Positions 1-7,546 of a stretch of 23,371 bases of DNA are shown here, piece after piece (the first letter of the stretch is position 1; each line of letters opens with the position of its first letter). Below the pieces are notes generated by a model. The model worked only from the letters and a program-made list of their open reading frames with translations. It was not told where the DNA came from and made no database searches. This stretch comes from UBA6772 sp965183875 (GTDB lineage: Bacteria; Bacteroidota; Bacteroidia; Flavobacteriales; UBA7430). The translations under genes and the position numbers were made by a program. Where the stretch lies: the NCBI GenBank assembly GCA_965183875.1, contig CBCYMK010000008.1, positions 1 through 23,371 on the forward strand. Direction: 5' to 3'.

Positions 1-237
1 ATCAGTGGCTTCTTCAAAGGTTCTGGCGTGCTTCTTCACAACCAACTCTTTCCCAGGAACACTTATTTTCAATTCTATATACTTGTTTTCTGTTCCTGGA
101 GCAGATTCTGCCTTCAGATAAACGTCGGCGTTAACCACATTATCATAAAACACATCTAACTTATCCATTTTTTTCTGAATAAAATCTAACAATTTAACGT
201 CTGCGGTAAAATTTACCGAATGAAACTCTACTTTCAT
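1..237 (-). CDS. raiA: Ribosome hibernation promoting factor HPF/RaiA (partial, 3' end beyond window)
   Basis: The first 79 residues of a HPF/RaiA/YfiA family protein, read from ATG at 235-237 to the window edge. It begins MKVEFHSVNFTAD and continues with a basic-hydrophobic pattern (FIQKKMDKLDVFYD, then KYIELKISVPGKEL and a HARTFEEATD end) typical of the beta-alpha-beta-beta-beta-alpha fold that binds the 30S decoding region and inactivates ribosomes in stationary phase. Family members of about 100 residues are short forms, so roughly 20 residues are missing here. It follows xerC after a 15-nt gap and is preceded by a consensus GGAGG sequence, which no other gene in the window has. The rpsU-xerC-raiA order is common in Flavobacteria. 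Confidence 0.9.
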   Translation of the reverse strand, partial: MKVEFHSVNFTADVKLLDFIQKKMDKLDVFYDNVVNADVYLKAESAPGTENKYIELKISVPGKELVVKKHARTFEEATD

Positions 238-251
238 ACCCTATCCTCCAT
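238..251 (-). promoter_or_regulatory. Strong Shine-Dalgarno sequence of raiA, inside a 5-codon minicistron
   Basis: GGAGG at 249-245 sits 7 nt upstream of the raiA ATG. The same bases form a tiny ORF, ATG GAG GAT AGG GTA TGA (251-234), whose stop overlaps the raiA start as ATGA. Other starts in the window lack a comparable sequence, so this one decides the start of raiA. Whether the minicistron is translated is unknown. Confidence 0.65.
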
Positions 252-252
252 T

Positions 253-1137
253 TTAATTGCCCCTTGGGTGAGCTTGTTTATATATTTCTTTTAGTCGCTC
301 CGCAGAACTACGCGTATAAATCTGCGTTGAAGTTAAACTAGAATGCCCAAGAACTTCCTTAATAGCATTTAAGTCAGCACCGTCGTTTAACATATGAGTT
401 GCAAAAGCATGCCTTAAAACATGAGGGCTTCGTTGTTTAACCCCAGTTACATCACCAAGATAGGAATTCACCATTCTATAAACAAGCTTTGGATACAAAA
501 CATTCCCTGCTTTTGTCAAAAACAAATTTGAAGGGTTTTCGCCATGAGTTTGAGACAAACTATTAAGGTAAACACTCAAATAATTAAGACAGGAATCTAG
601 TAATGGTATAATACGCTCTTTCGATCGCTTTCCAAAAACCTTTACTTGTCGATTAGGGAAATCTATATCAGACACCCTCAAATTAATGAGTTCCGAAAGA
701 CGTATACCGGTAGCATAAAAGAGTTCAAGAATCATTCTATCCCTATGCCCCTCATAATCGTTTGGGAATTCACTAAACTCTAATAACTTAACCATCTCCT
801 CTTTACTAATATAAGAAGGTAGCACCTTATTCGTTTTTAAGGAAGTAATCCGCAACATTGGGTTTACAGTTATTAGATCATTATTCAACAAGTACTTATA
901 AAATTGACGTAATGAACTCAACTTTCTATTTAAGGAGCTTTTAGAACAACCAGCCCCTATAAGAGTCATCATCCATGATCTAATCATCGGTAGGTCTACT
1001 TCAATTAATGCCGCTTCGTATTGATTTGTTAGATAGAGTGCAAACTGATTCAAATCGGTCTTATAAGCTACTATTGTGTGAGCCGAATACCGTTTCTCGT
1101 ACTTTAGGAAATTTAAAAATGCTGATATATTTTGCAT
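253..1137 (-). CDS. xerC: Tyrosine recombinase XerC/XerD type
   Basis: A 294-residue site-specific tyrosine recombinase, the usual length for XerC/XerD, which resolve chromosome dimers at dif with FtsK. The N-terminal SAM-like core-binding domain covers about residues 1-90. The catalytic domain carries all expected residues: R146 (ATGIRLSEL), K170 (FGKRSKER), H239 and R242 (HVLRH), H265 (LGHSS) and the nucleophile Y274 (QIYTR). The position between rpsU and raiA fits a housekeeping chromosomal Xer protein rather than an integron or phage integrase. The ATG at 1135-1137 gives the usual N-terminus (FLNFLKYEKRYSAHT) but is directly preceded by the T-run of a terminator, so there is no leader or ribosome binding site between them. 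XerC versus XerD cannot be fixed from sequence alone. Confidence 0.9.
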   Translation of the reverse strand: MQNISAFLNFLKYEKRYSAHTIVAYKTDLNQFALYLTNQYEAALIEVDLPMIRSWMMTLIGAGCSKSSLNRKLSSLRQFYKYLLNNDLITVNPMLRITSLKTNKVLPSYISKEEMVKLLEFSEFPNDYEGHRDRMILELFYATGIRLSELINLRVSDIDFPNRQVKVFGKRSKERIIPLLDSCLNYLSVYLNSLSQTHGENPSNLFLTKAGNVLYPKLVYRMVNSYLGDVTGVKQRSPHVLRHAFATHMLNDGADLNAIKEVLGHSSLTSTQIYTRSSAERLKEIYKQAHPRGN

Positions 1138-1177
1138 AAAAAAAACGCTTTTGTGTAAAAGTACACAAAAGCGTTTT
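1138..1177 (-). terminator. Rho-independent terminator after rpsU, abutting xerC start
   Basis: A perfect 16-bp stem (1142-1157 with 1162-1177) closes a 4-base loop. On the minus strand it is followed by an uninterrupted run of eight T at 1145-1138, and the next three bases are the xerC ATG. It lies 20 nt after the rpsU stop. It should uncouple abundant rpsU transcription from xerC-raiA. Confidence 0.9.
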
Positions 1178-1197
1178 AAAATAATATAAAGTATAGA

Positions 1198-1392
1198 CTA
1201 AGCTTCTTCCGCTTGTCTTAACTGCTGGATATATGCAGCTTTAATCATCTTCTTTCTTTTCTTAACAGAAGGCTTAAGGAATTCTTTACGAGCACGTAAC
1301 TGACGCATTCCGCCCGTTTTGTCGAATTTTCTTTTGAAACGCTTTAAAGCTCTTTCAATAGCTTCACCTTCTTTTACAGGAATAATAATCAT
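1198..1392 (-). CDS. rpsU: 30S ribosomal protein bS21
   Basis: A 64-residue protein starting MIIIPVKEGEAIERALKRFKRKFDKTG and ending in a lysine/arginine-rich tail, the full length of flavobacterial bS21. In Bacteroidota ribosomes bS21 helps hold the 16S anti-Shine-Dalgarno in a sequestered state near the 30S platform (established for Flavobacterium). The ATG at 1390-1392 has no GGAGG upstream; the bases before it read AAGTTTAGAC. A good sigma promoter lies about 45-75 nt upstream and a strong terminator follows, so it can be a monocistronic high-expression unit. Downstream neighbours are xerC and raiA. Confidence 0.95.
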   Translation of the reverse strand: MIIIPVKEGEAIERALKRFKRKFDKTGGMRQLRARKEFLKPSVKKRKKMIKAAYIQQLRQAEEA

Positions 1393-1438
1393 GTCTAAAC
1401 TTATTTATGCTGTTGTTTTCTTTTCTTCTTTCGGAGGG

Positions 1439-1468
1439 CAAATATACAAATTTGTTTTAGGATACAAA
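1439..1468 (-). promoter_or_regulatory. Promoter of rpsU (flavobacterial type)
   Basis: On the minus strand TTTG (1468-1465) is followed after 18 nt by TATATTTG (1446-1439). This matches the Bacteroidota primary-sigma consensus TTTG/TTG-N17-23-TAnnTTTG. It predicts a start site near 1432 and a leader of about 40 nt before rpsU. An inverted repeat with 8-bp arms (ATTTGTTT 1450-1457 and AAACAAAT 1466-1473, + strand) overlaps the -33 element and spacer. Confidence 0.75.
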
Positions 1469-1502
1469 CAAATGATTCACATTTTAGCCCAAAATTTTAT
1501 TC

Positions 1503-2645
1503 TTACTCGTTTAAGATCAGTTTAGAAATAACAATCTGCTGTATTTCTGAGGTTCCTTCACCTATTGTACACAGCTTTGCGTCTCTATAAAACTTCTCTA
1601 CTGGAAAGTCTTTTGTGTAGCCATAACCACCAAAAATCTGTACGGCCTCATTTGCTACACGTACACAAACCTCAGAAGCGTAGTATTTTGCCATAGCGCC
1701 CTCTTTGGTCATCTTAAGACCTTTATTCTTTTTATCAGCTGCACTGTAGATTAATAATTCTGAAGCATCTATTTCAGTAACCATATCAGCCAGCTTAAAC
1801 GCAATGGCTTGATGTTCGCAGATCGCCTTACCAAACTGCACTCTTTCTTTTGAGTATTTTAAGGCCGCTTTATAAGCTCCTTTCGCAATTCCTAGAGATA
1901 AAGCTGCGATAGAAATCCTACCACCATCGAGAACTTTCATTGCTTGTATAAAACCTTCACCTACCTTACCCAATAAGTTCCCTTCTGGAATACGACAGTT
2001 ATCAAAAACCAACTCAGCAGTTTCAGAAGCACGCATTCCTAATTTATCTTCTTTCTTACCAGAAGAAAACCCCGGAGTACCTTTTTCTACTACAAAGGCT
2101 GACATTCCGTGAGAGTCACCCTTTTCACCAGTACGTACTATTACTACAGCAATATCACCTGATTTTGCATGTGTAATAAAGTTTTTAGCTCCGTTTAAAA
2201 CCCACTCATCACCGTCTTTTACAGCAGTAGTATTCATTCCTCCTGCATCAGAACCAGTATTGTGCTCTGTTAAACCCCATGCACCAATATGCTCTGCAGT
2301 GGCTAGTTTAGGCAACCATTTTTCTTTTTGCTCCTGCGAACCAAACTGTAATATATGTCCAGTGCACAAAGAATTATGTGCTGCCACTGACAATCCTATA
2401 GAAGAATCAATTTGAGAAATTTCGTCGACCACAGTAACGTATTCGTCGTACGACAAGCCAGAGCCTCCAAATTCTTCAGGTACTAAAACCCCCATTAAAC
2501 CCAACTCTCCTAAGGCCTTAAATACATGAACGGGAAACTCTTGTGTATTATCCCAATCCATCATATAAGGAGTTATATGCTGTGCTCCGAAATCTTTTAT
2601 GGTTTCGGCAATCATTTTTTGTGTTTCAGAATACGAAAAGTCCAT
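1503..2645 (-). CDS. Acyl-CoA dehydrogenase, short/medium-chain type
   Basis: A 380-residue FAD-dependent acyl-CoA dehydrogenase that introduces the alpha-beta double bond in acyl-CoA, passing electrons to ETF. All three domains are visible: N-terminal helical part, the beta-domain signature GAWGLTEHNTGSDAG and LGMRASETAELVFDN in the middle, and the C-terminal helical domain. The candidate catalytic base is E363 in the CTIGEGTSEIQ motif, as in butyryl-CoA-type and related enzymes; substrate chain length cannot be read from the sequence. Flavobacterial annotations often call such proteins glutaryl- or butyryl-CoA dehydrogenase-like. Its ATG follows the apt stop after 2 nt, so it is probably co-transcribed with apt and the helix-hairpin-helix gene. 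No convincing terminator follows before the rpsU promoter. Confidence 0.92.
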   Translation of the reverse strand: MDFSYSETQKMIAETIKDFGAQHITPYMMDWDNTQEFPVHVFKALGELGLMGVLVPEEFGGSGLSYDEYVTVVDEISQIDSSIGLSVAAHNSLCTGHILQFGSQEQKEKWLPKLATAEHIGAWGLTEHNTGSDAGGMNTTAVKDGDEWVLNGAKNFITHAKSGDIAVVIVRTGEKGDSHGMSAFVVEKGTPGFSSGKKEDKLGMRASETAELVFDNCRIPEGNLLGKVGEGFIQAMKVLDGGRISIAALSLGIAKGAYKAALKYSKERVQFGKAICEHQAIAFKLADMVTEIDASELLIYSAADKKNKGLKMTKEGAMAKYYASEVCVRVANEAVQIFGGYGYTKDFPVEKFYRDAKLCTIGEGTSEIQQIVISKLILNE

Positions 2646-2647
2646 TT

Positions 2648-3172
2648 CTAGTAATTTACAAGTGATATAATGTTATTTGAAACTGAGGACAACTGATCCT
2701 CAGCATTTAAGAAGGTTAGATTTACTAAGAATGCAAAACCTACGGTTTGTGCGCCTGCTAAATTAATTAAATCTGCAGTAGCATTAGCTGTACCTCCGGT
2801 AGCTAATAAATCGTCGTGAATTAAAACTCTAGCATTTTTTTTCAAGCGATCTTTTTGCACTTCTATTGTAGCCGAACCATATTCTAGGTCGTAGGTCTTA
2901 GAGAACGTATCGCCTGGAAGTTTACCTTTTTTACGGATAGGCACAAAGGGGATATTTAAAGCTTGAGCAATCGCTGGACCAAACCAGAACCCTCTACTCT
3001 CCACTCCTACAATCACCTCAACATTCAGACCCTTAATACGTTTTGCAAAAGCAGAAATTACCGCTCCATACAGCTGCATATCCATAAGCACAGGACTAAT
3101 GTCTTTAAATACAATACCTGGCTTAGGATAATCGGGAAAATCTCGAATTATACGTTTCAGTTCAGCTTCCAT
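2648..3172 (-). CDS. apt: Adenine phosphoribosyltransferase
   Basis: A 174-residue type I phosphoribosyltransferase converting adenine and PRPP to AMP and pyrophosphate (purine salvage, cytosol). It starts with the APT-typical FPDYPKPGIVFKDISP segment (residues 12-27), has the GVESRGFWFG loop (56-65) and the PRPP-binding motif VLIHDDLLATGGTA (116-129). Length matches the family. The ATG overlaps the stop of the upstream gene by one base (TAATG), indicating translational coupling; acyl-CoA dehydrogenase follows after 2 nt. Confidence 0.96.
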   Translation of the reverse strand: MEAELKRIIRDFPDYPKPGIVFKDISPVLMDMQLYGAVISAFAKRIKGLNVEVIVGVESRGFWFGPAIAQALNIPFVPIRKKGKLPGDTFSKTYDLEYGSATIEVQKDRLKKNARVLIHDDLLATGGTANATADLINLAGAQTVGFAFLVNLTFLNAEDQLSSVSNNIISLVNY

Positions 3173-3825
3173 TATTCTACGTCTAAATAGTTTGCAATTT
3201 TACGGAATAATTTCTCGTCAATCAAGGGAATACGCTTCAGATCACTTATGCTAATATAAGCCCCATGGTGATCTCTATATTTAACTATAGACTTAGCAAC
3301 TTTAAACGATATATATGGATGAGAGGACAAATCGTTAAGCTCACACGAATTGATATTTATCTTTCTAATTGTATTAGGTAAAACAGAGATATAAGGACTT
3401 ATACTTTTAAAAAGCACCGAATCTATACCGTAGACTTCAACTAACTGCTCTTCACAATAAAAGCCACCCAACCAATTTCGGTAACGAACTATACGGGATG
3501 AGAACACTTTCCCTATACCTTTCAATTGCATCAACTCTATGGAGTCTGCAAGATTGACATTTATATTTAGAGGGATATACTGCTTAGGTGGCTGAGCAGG
3601 TTGTTGAGGATTTGGATACAGCTTATTAATTGAGTAAGCAATTTGCGAGGAGGAACTAGTATCGATCCAATTAGTTGATAAATCTGAAAACTCATAGTTA
3701 GATTTGAAAACTTGAGGTTTTAGAAATTGATAAAAAACACTTGTAAAAATTAATACTACTAGGAATACGAATAAAGCTATTCGTTCATTTTTATTAAAAT
3801 ACAAGAATTTATATATCGATTTCAT
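3172..3825 (-). CDS. Membrane-anchored helix-hairpin-helix (ComEA-like) protein
   Basis: A 217-residue protein with one N-terminal membrane segment (about 15-36), a low-complexity linker (40-85, including PQQPAQPPKQ) and two ComEA-like helix-hairpin-helix units. The first covers about 87-122 (NVNLADSIELMQLKGIGKVF), the second about 156-190 (ININSCELNDLSS ... KYRDHHGAY). Such domains bind double-stranded DNA without sequence preference; in ComEA they bind incoming DNA during transformation. The topology suggests DNA or protein contact outside the inner membrane, but function in Bacteroidota is not established. It is first in a tight unit with apt (overlapping by one base) and an acyl-CoA dehydrogenase; no functional logic links them. 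A weak AGGA lies just before the ATG. Confidence 0.8.
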   Translation of the reverse strand: MKSIYKFLYFNKNERIALFVFLVVLIFTSVFYQFLKPQVFKSNYEFSDLSTNWIDTSSSSQIAYSINKLYPNPQQPAQPPKQYIPLNINVNLADSIELMQLKGIGKVFSSRIVRYRNWLGGFYCEEQLVEVYGIDSVLFKSISPYISVLPNTIRKININSCELNDLSSHPYISFKVAKSIVKYRDHHGAYISISDLKRIPLIDEKLFRKIANYLDVE

Positions 3826-3869
3826 ATCCTATTATTATTTAGCTGTAAAATAAGGAAAGTCTCCCAAAC

Positions 3870-3898
3870 AAAAAAGCTCCTCCTTTCGGAAGAGCTTT
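3870..3898 (-). terminator. Terminator after the alanine/sodium symporter gene
   Basis: An 11-bp stem (3873-3883 with 3888-3898, one G-T pair) with a GAAA tetraloop on the minus strand, followed by a T-run. It starts 23 nt after the agcS stop and ends the DUF2851-to-agcS unit. Confidence 0.88.
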
Positions 3899-3920
3899 AG
3901 AAACTATTGAAATACAGGAT

Positions 3921-5396
3921 TTATTTAAACTTTTTTATAGCACCGCTTTTTACACGAGCCATATAATCGTGCAGGTCTTCTCTTACTTCACCAGATAGTA
4001 GATACAATCCTAAAATATTAGGGAAAGCCATTGCCAAGATCATCATATCAGAAAAATCTATTACAGCACCTAGACTCACAGAAGAACCAACAATAATAAA
4101 TAGTAAAAAGATTAATTTATAAGAGTACTCTGTGAATTTAGATTTTCCAAATAGGTAAGTCCAGGCTTTTAATCCGTAGTAAGACCAAGAAATCATAGTT
4201 GAGAAAGCGAATAAGAAAATCGCTACTACTAGCAACATAGGGAACCAAGAGATCACAGACTCGAAGGCTGAAGATGTTAGTTGAGCACCTTCTAAATCGT
4301 AACCTGTATGACGACCAGTAATAATAATTACCAAGGCAGTCATGGTACAAATAACTACGGTATCGATAAATGGCTCTAATAGAGCAACGATTCCTTCTGA
4401 AACAGGTTCGTTCGTTTTTACTGCAGAGTGTGCTATTGCAGCAGAACCTACCCCTGCTTCATTTGAAAATGCAGCTCTTTTAAACCCTTGTATTAAAACA
4501 CCTACAAAACCACCTTTTGCGGCATCGGCAGAAAAGGCAGAATCAACAATTATTCCAAACACACTAAGTATCTGATCGTAGTTCATAATAAGAATAAACA
4601 TAGAAGCTCCTACATAGAGCACAGCCATAAACGGCACTATTTTCTCTGTTATATTAGCAATACTTTTAATACCACCAATAATTACAGCTCCTACTAAAAT
4701 AGCTAGAATAAGTCCAAAGTAAACTCCATTCCCTTGCAGCATAGAAAACTGACCTTCTAATTGAGAAAATGCTTGGTTAGCTTGAAACATATTTCCACCT
4801 CCAAAAGAACCTCCAATACAAAGTACGGCAAACAAGCCAGCCACTAACTTCCCTAAAAAGGGTTGATTCTTCTTTTCGAATGCAGTATTCAAATAATACA
4901 TTGGACCACCAGAAACCTCTCCATTTTCATCGATCGTTCTATATTTCACTCCCAGTGTACATTCTACGAACTTAGAAGACATCCCTAATAAACCTGCTAC
5001 GATCATCCAAAAAGTTGCACCAGGACCACCAATAACAATAGCTACAGCAACCCCAGCAATATTCCCCAACCCTACAGTTGCAGAGAGAGCGGTTGTTAAC
5101 GCCTGAAAGTGGGACACTTCTCCTTGGTCATCAGGATTATCGTAATCCCCACGAACAAGCTGAATGGCATGTTTAAAACCTCTAAGGTTAATAAAATTCA
5201 TTCTTATGGTAAAAAATATAGCTCCAACAACCAACCAAATAACAACAATTGGTATTCCCATAAAAGGCTCCCAAAATATTACGGTTGCCATTACCTCTAC
5301 AATAGGCTCAAAAAGTGAATTGATCACTTCACTAGCTCCGTTGTCGGCTTTTAAAAATTGAGGGATAAATAATAACAGTGCGAATAACTTTTTCAT
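3921..5396 (-). CDS. agcS: Alanine or glycine:cation symporter (AGCS family)
   Basis: A 491-residue polytopic membrane protein of the AGCS (sodium:alanine/glycine symporter) family. Diagnostic segments are ALTTALSATVGLGNIAGVA at 99-117 and FSNEAGVGSAAIAHSA at 310-325, plus SGGPMYYL at 162-169. It should take up alanine, glycine or a related small amino acid driven by Na+. The N-terminus (MKKLFALLLFIPQFLKA) resembles a signal peptide before the first true membrane helix, as is often seen in Bacteroidota members. Its ATG overlaps the stop of the rmlD-like gene as ATGA, so the two are translationally coupled, and it is the last gene of its unit. The exact substrate is not determinable here. Confidence 0.93.
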   Translation of the reverse strand: MKKLFALLLFIPQFLKADNGASEVINSLFEPIVEVMATVIFWEPFMGIPIVVIWLVVGAIFFTIRMNFINLRGFKHAIQLVRGDYDNPDDQGEVSHFQALTTALSATVGLGNIAGVAVAIVIGGPGATFWMIVAGLLGMSSKFVECTLGVKYRTIDENGEVSGGPMYYLNTAFEKKNQPFLGKLVAGLFAVLCIGGSFGGGNMFQANQAFSQLEGQFSMLQGNGVYFGLILAILVGAVIIGGIKSIANITEKIVPFMAVLYVGASMFILIMNYDQILSVFGIIVDSAFSADAAKGGFVGVLIQGFKRAAFSNEAGVGSAAIAHSAVKTNEPVSEGIVALLEPFIDTVVICTMTALVIIITGRHTGYDLEGAQLTSSAFESVISWFPMLLVVAIFLFAFSTMISWSYYGLKAWTYLFGKSKFTEYSYKLIFLLFIIVGSSVSLGAVIDFSDMMILAMAFPNILGLYLLSGEVREDLHDYMARVKSGAIKKFK

Positions 5397-6310
5397 TCCT
5401 GTGGTTTTAGGTTTTGTAATTGTTCATCAACTAATGTTAATCCTTCGGAAAAACTTTTAGGCTGATAGTTAAATTGCTTTATAGCTTTACTAATATTCAA
5501 GTTCGTTTTCGCAGGCCTAGTAGCTGCCTGATTTAAACTAGTGGTTTTAATGGGGATTATTAAACGCTTATCTAAGTTCCAAAAGTCGGCAATTTTATAA
5601 ACGAGGTCTAATATACTTAGAAATTCTTTTCCGGAGACATGAAAAACACCCCTTGCATTTTCATCGACTACTTGCCAGCAAGCCAAAGCTAAATCTTCTA
5701 CCAGTGTAGGGCATCTATATTGATCGTCTACTACATTAATAGATTGATTTTTTTCTAAAGCTCCTTTCGCCCATAAGACTATATTCGATCTACTAAGGTC
5801 TTCCAAAACGCCATATACCAATACCGTTCGCAATATAGAATAAGGAAATGTAACTTTTTCGAAAAGCTGTTCTGACTTCCACTTAGAGGCTCCGTAATAA
5901 CTGAGAGGTTTAACTCTCGAATCTTCAAAATATTCTTCCTCATCGCCTTGGTAGATAAAATCTGTAGAGAGGTGAACAAAATGAATTGAACGATTTCCAA
6001 TAGCATGAATTAAATTGCGTGTCCCTTCGATATTAATAGCATCACATAAGTCTCTTTCTGTTTCACAAGCATCTACCTGAGTCATTGCAGCAGCATGAAT
6101 AATAGCATCTGGTGAAAACTCATTTACAAGGGTGAAACAATCTTGTGAATCAGTAATATCTAAAGTAGAATAGTTAATATTCTCTGGAACACTAAAACGA
6201 GCCTCACCACGAGCAGTAGCTAATAGTACACACGATTGATTTGAGGCTAAAAGGGAAACTAATTTCTGACCGAGGAGACCATTAGCTCCTGTAATTAAAA
6301 CCTTTTTCAT
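5393..6310 (-). CDS. SDR-family sugar nucleotide reductase (RmlD-like)
   Basis: A 305-residue extended short-chain dehydrogenase of the RmlD substrate-binding family (dTDP-4-dehydrorhamnose reductase-like). It has the Rossmann motif GANGLLG (8-14), the HLSTDFIYQG segment (113-122) and the catalytic pair Y139/K143 in YYGASK, with PT.VEDLA and GVFHVSGKE further on as in RmlD. No rmlA, rmlB or rmlC is nearby, so rhamnose synthesis is not supported by context and it may act on another nucleotide sugar or a cofactor-like substrate. Its ATG directly follows the stop of the K+ channel gene (0 nt), and its end overlaps agcS. Confidence 0.85.
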   Translation of the reverse strand: MKKVLITGANGLLGQKLVSLLASNQSCVLLATARGEARFSVPENINYSTLDITDSQDCFTLVNEFSPDAIIHAAAMTQVDACETERDLCDAINIEGTRNLIHAIGNRSIHFVHLSTDFIYQGDEEEYFEDSRVKPLSYYGASKWKSEQLFEKVTFPYSILRTVLVYGVLEDLSRSNIVLWAKGALEKNQSINVVDDQYRCPTLVEDLALACWQVVDENARGVFHVSGKEFLSILDLVYKIADFWNLDKRLIIPIKTTSLNQAATRPAKTNLNISKAIKQFNYQPKSFSEGLTLVDEQLQNLKPQE

Positions 6311-7321
6311 TTAGCGATTTAGTAGCTCATTAAGATTACAAATTTGTTCTCTTTTCCCTAATACAAACAACTTAGAATTGGCTTCTAAAGGGGTGTCCGC
6401 TCCAGGATTTACGATATACTCTCCAGAATTAGACTTAAAACCTATTACCGTACAACCGGTAGTGTATCTAGCTTCCAGGTCGCCTAATACACGTACAGCA
6501 CTTAGGTCTGGAAAGTCGGATACGGTTAATTCTTCTAAATTAATATCGCCGGTCCCTTCTACAGAAATATTATCAAGGAATTCAACTACGTCAGGAGTAA
6601 TTACTAAAGAAGCCATATGAGAACCTCCTACTTTATCAGGCATAATTACGTTATCGGCCCCTGCTTTTTTGAGCTTAGAGTCCGATTTTTTTTCTGATGC
6701 TCTACTAATAATGGTAAGTTTTGAATTTTGCTCTCTCGCACTTAATACAATAAACACATTGTCTGCATCCTTTGGAAGGGTAGTGATTAAAGCTTGTGCT
6801 GATTGAATATTTGCCTTTTCTAGGGTAGAGTCGAAGGTAGCATCATCCTCAACACATAAAATATCGAGTTCTTTGAGCTTAGTAATTCGTTGAGGATTAG
6901 ACTCTATTACAACAAAGGGGTGTTTATGAGCTTGTAATTTACGTACCGCTTCTTTTCCATTTCTACCATAACCACAAATGATGGTATGCCCTGATAAATT
7001 GTTAATTTGTTTTTCCACTTTATAAGCTTTTAAAAATGATTTTAGCTCACCATCGATAAAATATGAGGTAAGGACTGAAATGGCGTAAGCGTAAATACTG
7101 ATGCTAAAAATAATCAAAAAGGCGGTAAATAACCTTCCTTCCTCACTAAGAGGTTCTCCCATGGATAAACCAACGGTAGAAACGGTAATTACGGTCATAT
7201 AAAAGGCATCAATAAATTGATAACCTTCAATCCAATGAAAGCCTAAAATACCTACAAAAAAAATGAGGCATAGGAAGAATACAGCTAAATATATTCTCGA
7301 AAAAAACGATCTTAACTTCAT
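6311..7321 (-). CDS. Two-TM potassium channel with TrkA-N (RCK) and TrkA-C domains, unusual filter
   Basis: A 336-residue protein with TM1 (about 10-28), a pore helix (37-48), TM2 (64-87), then a cytosolic RCK/TrkA-N Rossmann domain starting at HTIICGYGRNG (112-122) and a TrkA-C domain (about 250-336). This is the MthK/Kch-like layout of ligand-gated K+ channels. The selectivity filter reads TVSTVGLSMGEP; the usual TVGYGD/TVGFGE is replaced by TVGLSM (residues 49-54), so ion selectivity may differ. The gene lies between a PspC-domain gene (3-nt gap) and an RmlD-like gene (0-nt gap). Potassium or non-selective cation conductance is inference from the family. Confidence 0.87.
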   Translation of the reverse strand: MKLRSFFSRIYLAVFFLCLIFFVGILGFHWIEGYQFIDAFYMTVITVSTVGLSMGEPLSEEGRLFTAFLIIFSISIYAYAISVLTSYFIDGELKSFLKAYKVEKQINNLSGHTIICGYGRNGKEAVRKLQAHKHPFVVIESNPQRITKLKELDILCVEDDATFDSTLEKANIQSAQALITTLPKDADNVFIVLSAREQNSKLTIISRASEKKSDSKLKKAGADNVIMPDKVGGSHMASLVITPDVVEFLDNISVEGTGDINLEELTVSDFPDLSAVRVLGDLEARYTTGCTVIGFKSNSGEYIVNPGADTPLEANSKLFVLGKREQICNLNELLNR

Positions 7322-7324
7322 AGT

Positions 7325-7546
7325 TTAGAGGTCAAATACAGAGCTTCTTTTGGAGTTTACTAAATCTTTCAATCGCAAAACAAAAGCCAATATTAAATAA
7401 ACTAATAAAGGAGATCCGAGTGTAAGGAAGGAAGTATAAATAAAAAAGAGTCTCACTGAAGAAGCCTTCATGCTTAAAAGCTCTGCTAAGTAAGAACAAA
7501 CACCAAAGGCTTGTTTATCAATTTTATTTCTAATCCAGGAATTCAC
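7325..7546 (-). CDS. Small PspC-domain membrane protein
   Basis: A 73-residue protein matching the PspC domain: an amphipathic start with FGVCSYLAELLSMKASSVRL (14-33), a break near LGSP (43-46) and one or two membrane helices (about 33-60). PspC domains occur in phage-shock membrane-stress proteins, but stand-alone versions in Bacteroidota have no proven role. The start is GTG at 7544-7546, overlapping the TGA of the DUF2851 gene (GTGA), which implies coupled translation. A K+ channel gene follows after 3 nt. Confidence 0.8.
   Translation of the reverse strand: MNSWIRNKIDKQAFGVCSYLAELLSMKASSVRLFFIYTSFLTLGSPLLVYLILAFVLRLKDLVNSKRSSVFDL

Noticed and set aside
1433..1440. CCTCC in the rpsU leader as a mimic of the anti-Shine-Dalgarno
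   Set aside because: It lies at or before the predicted transcription start, so it may not be in the mRNA.
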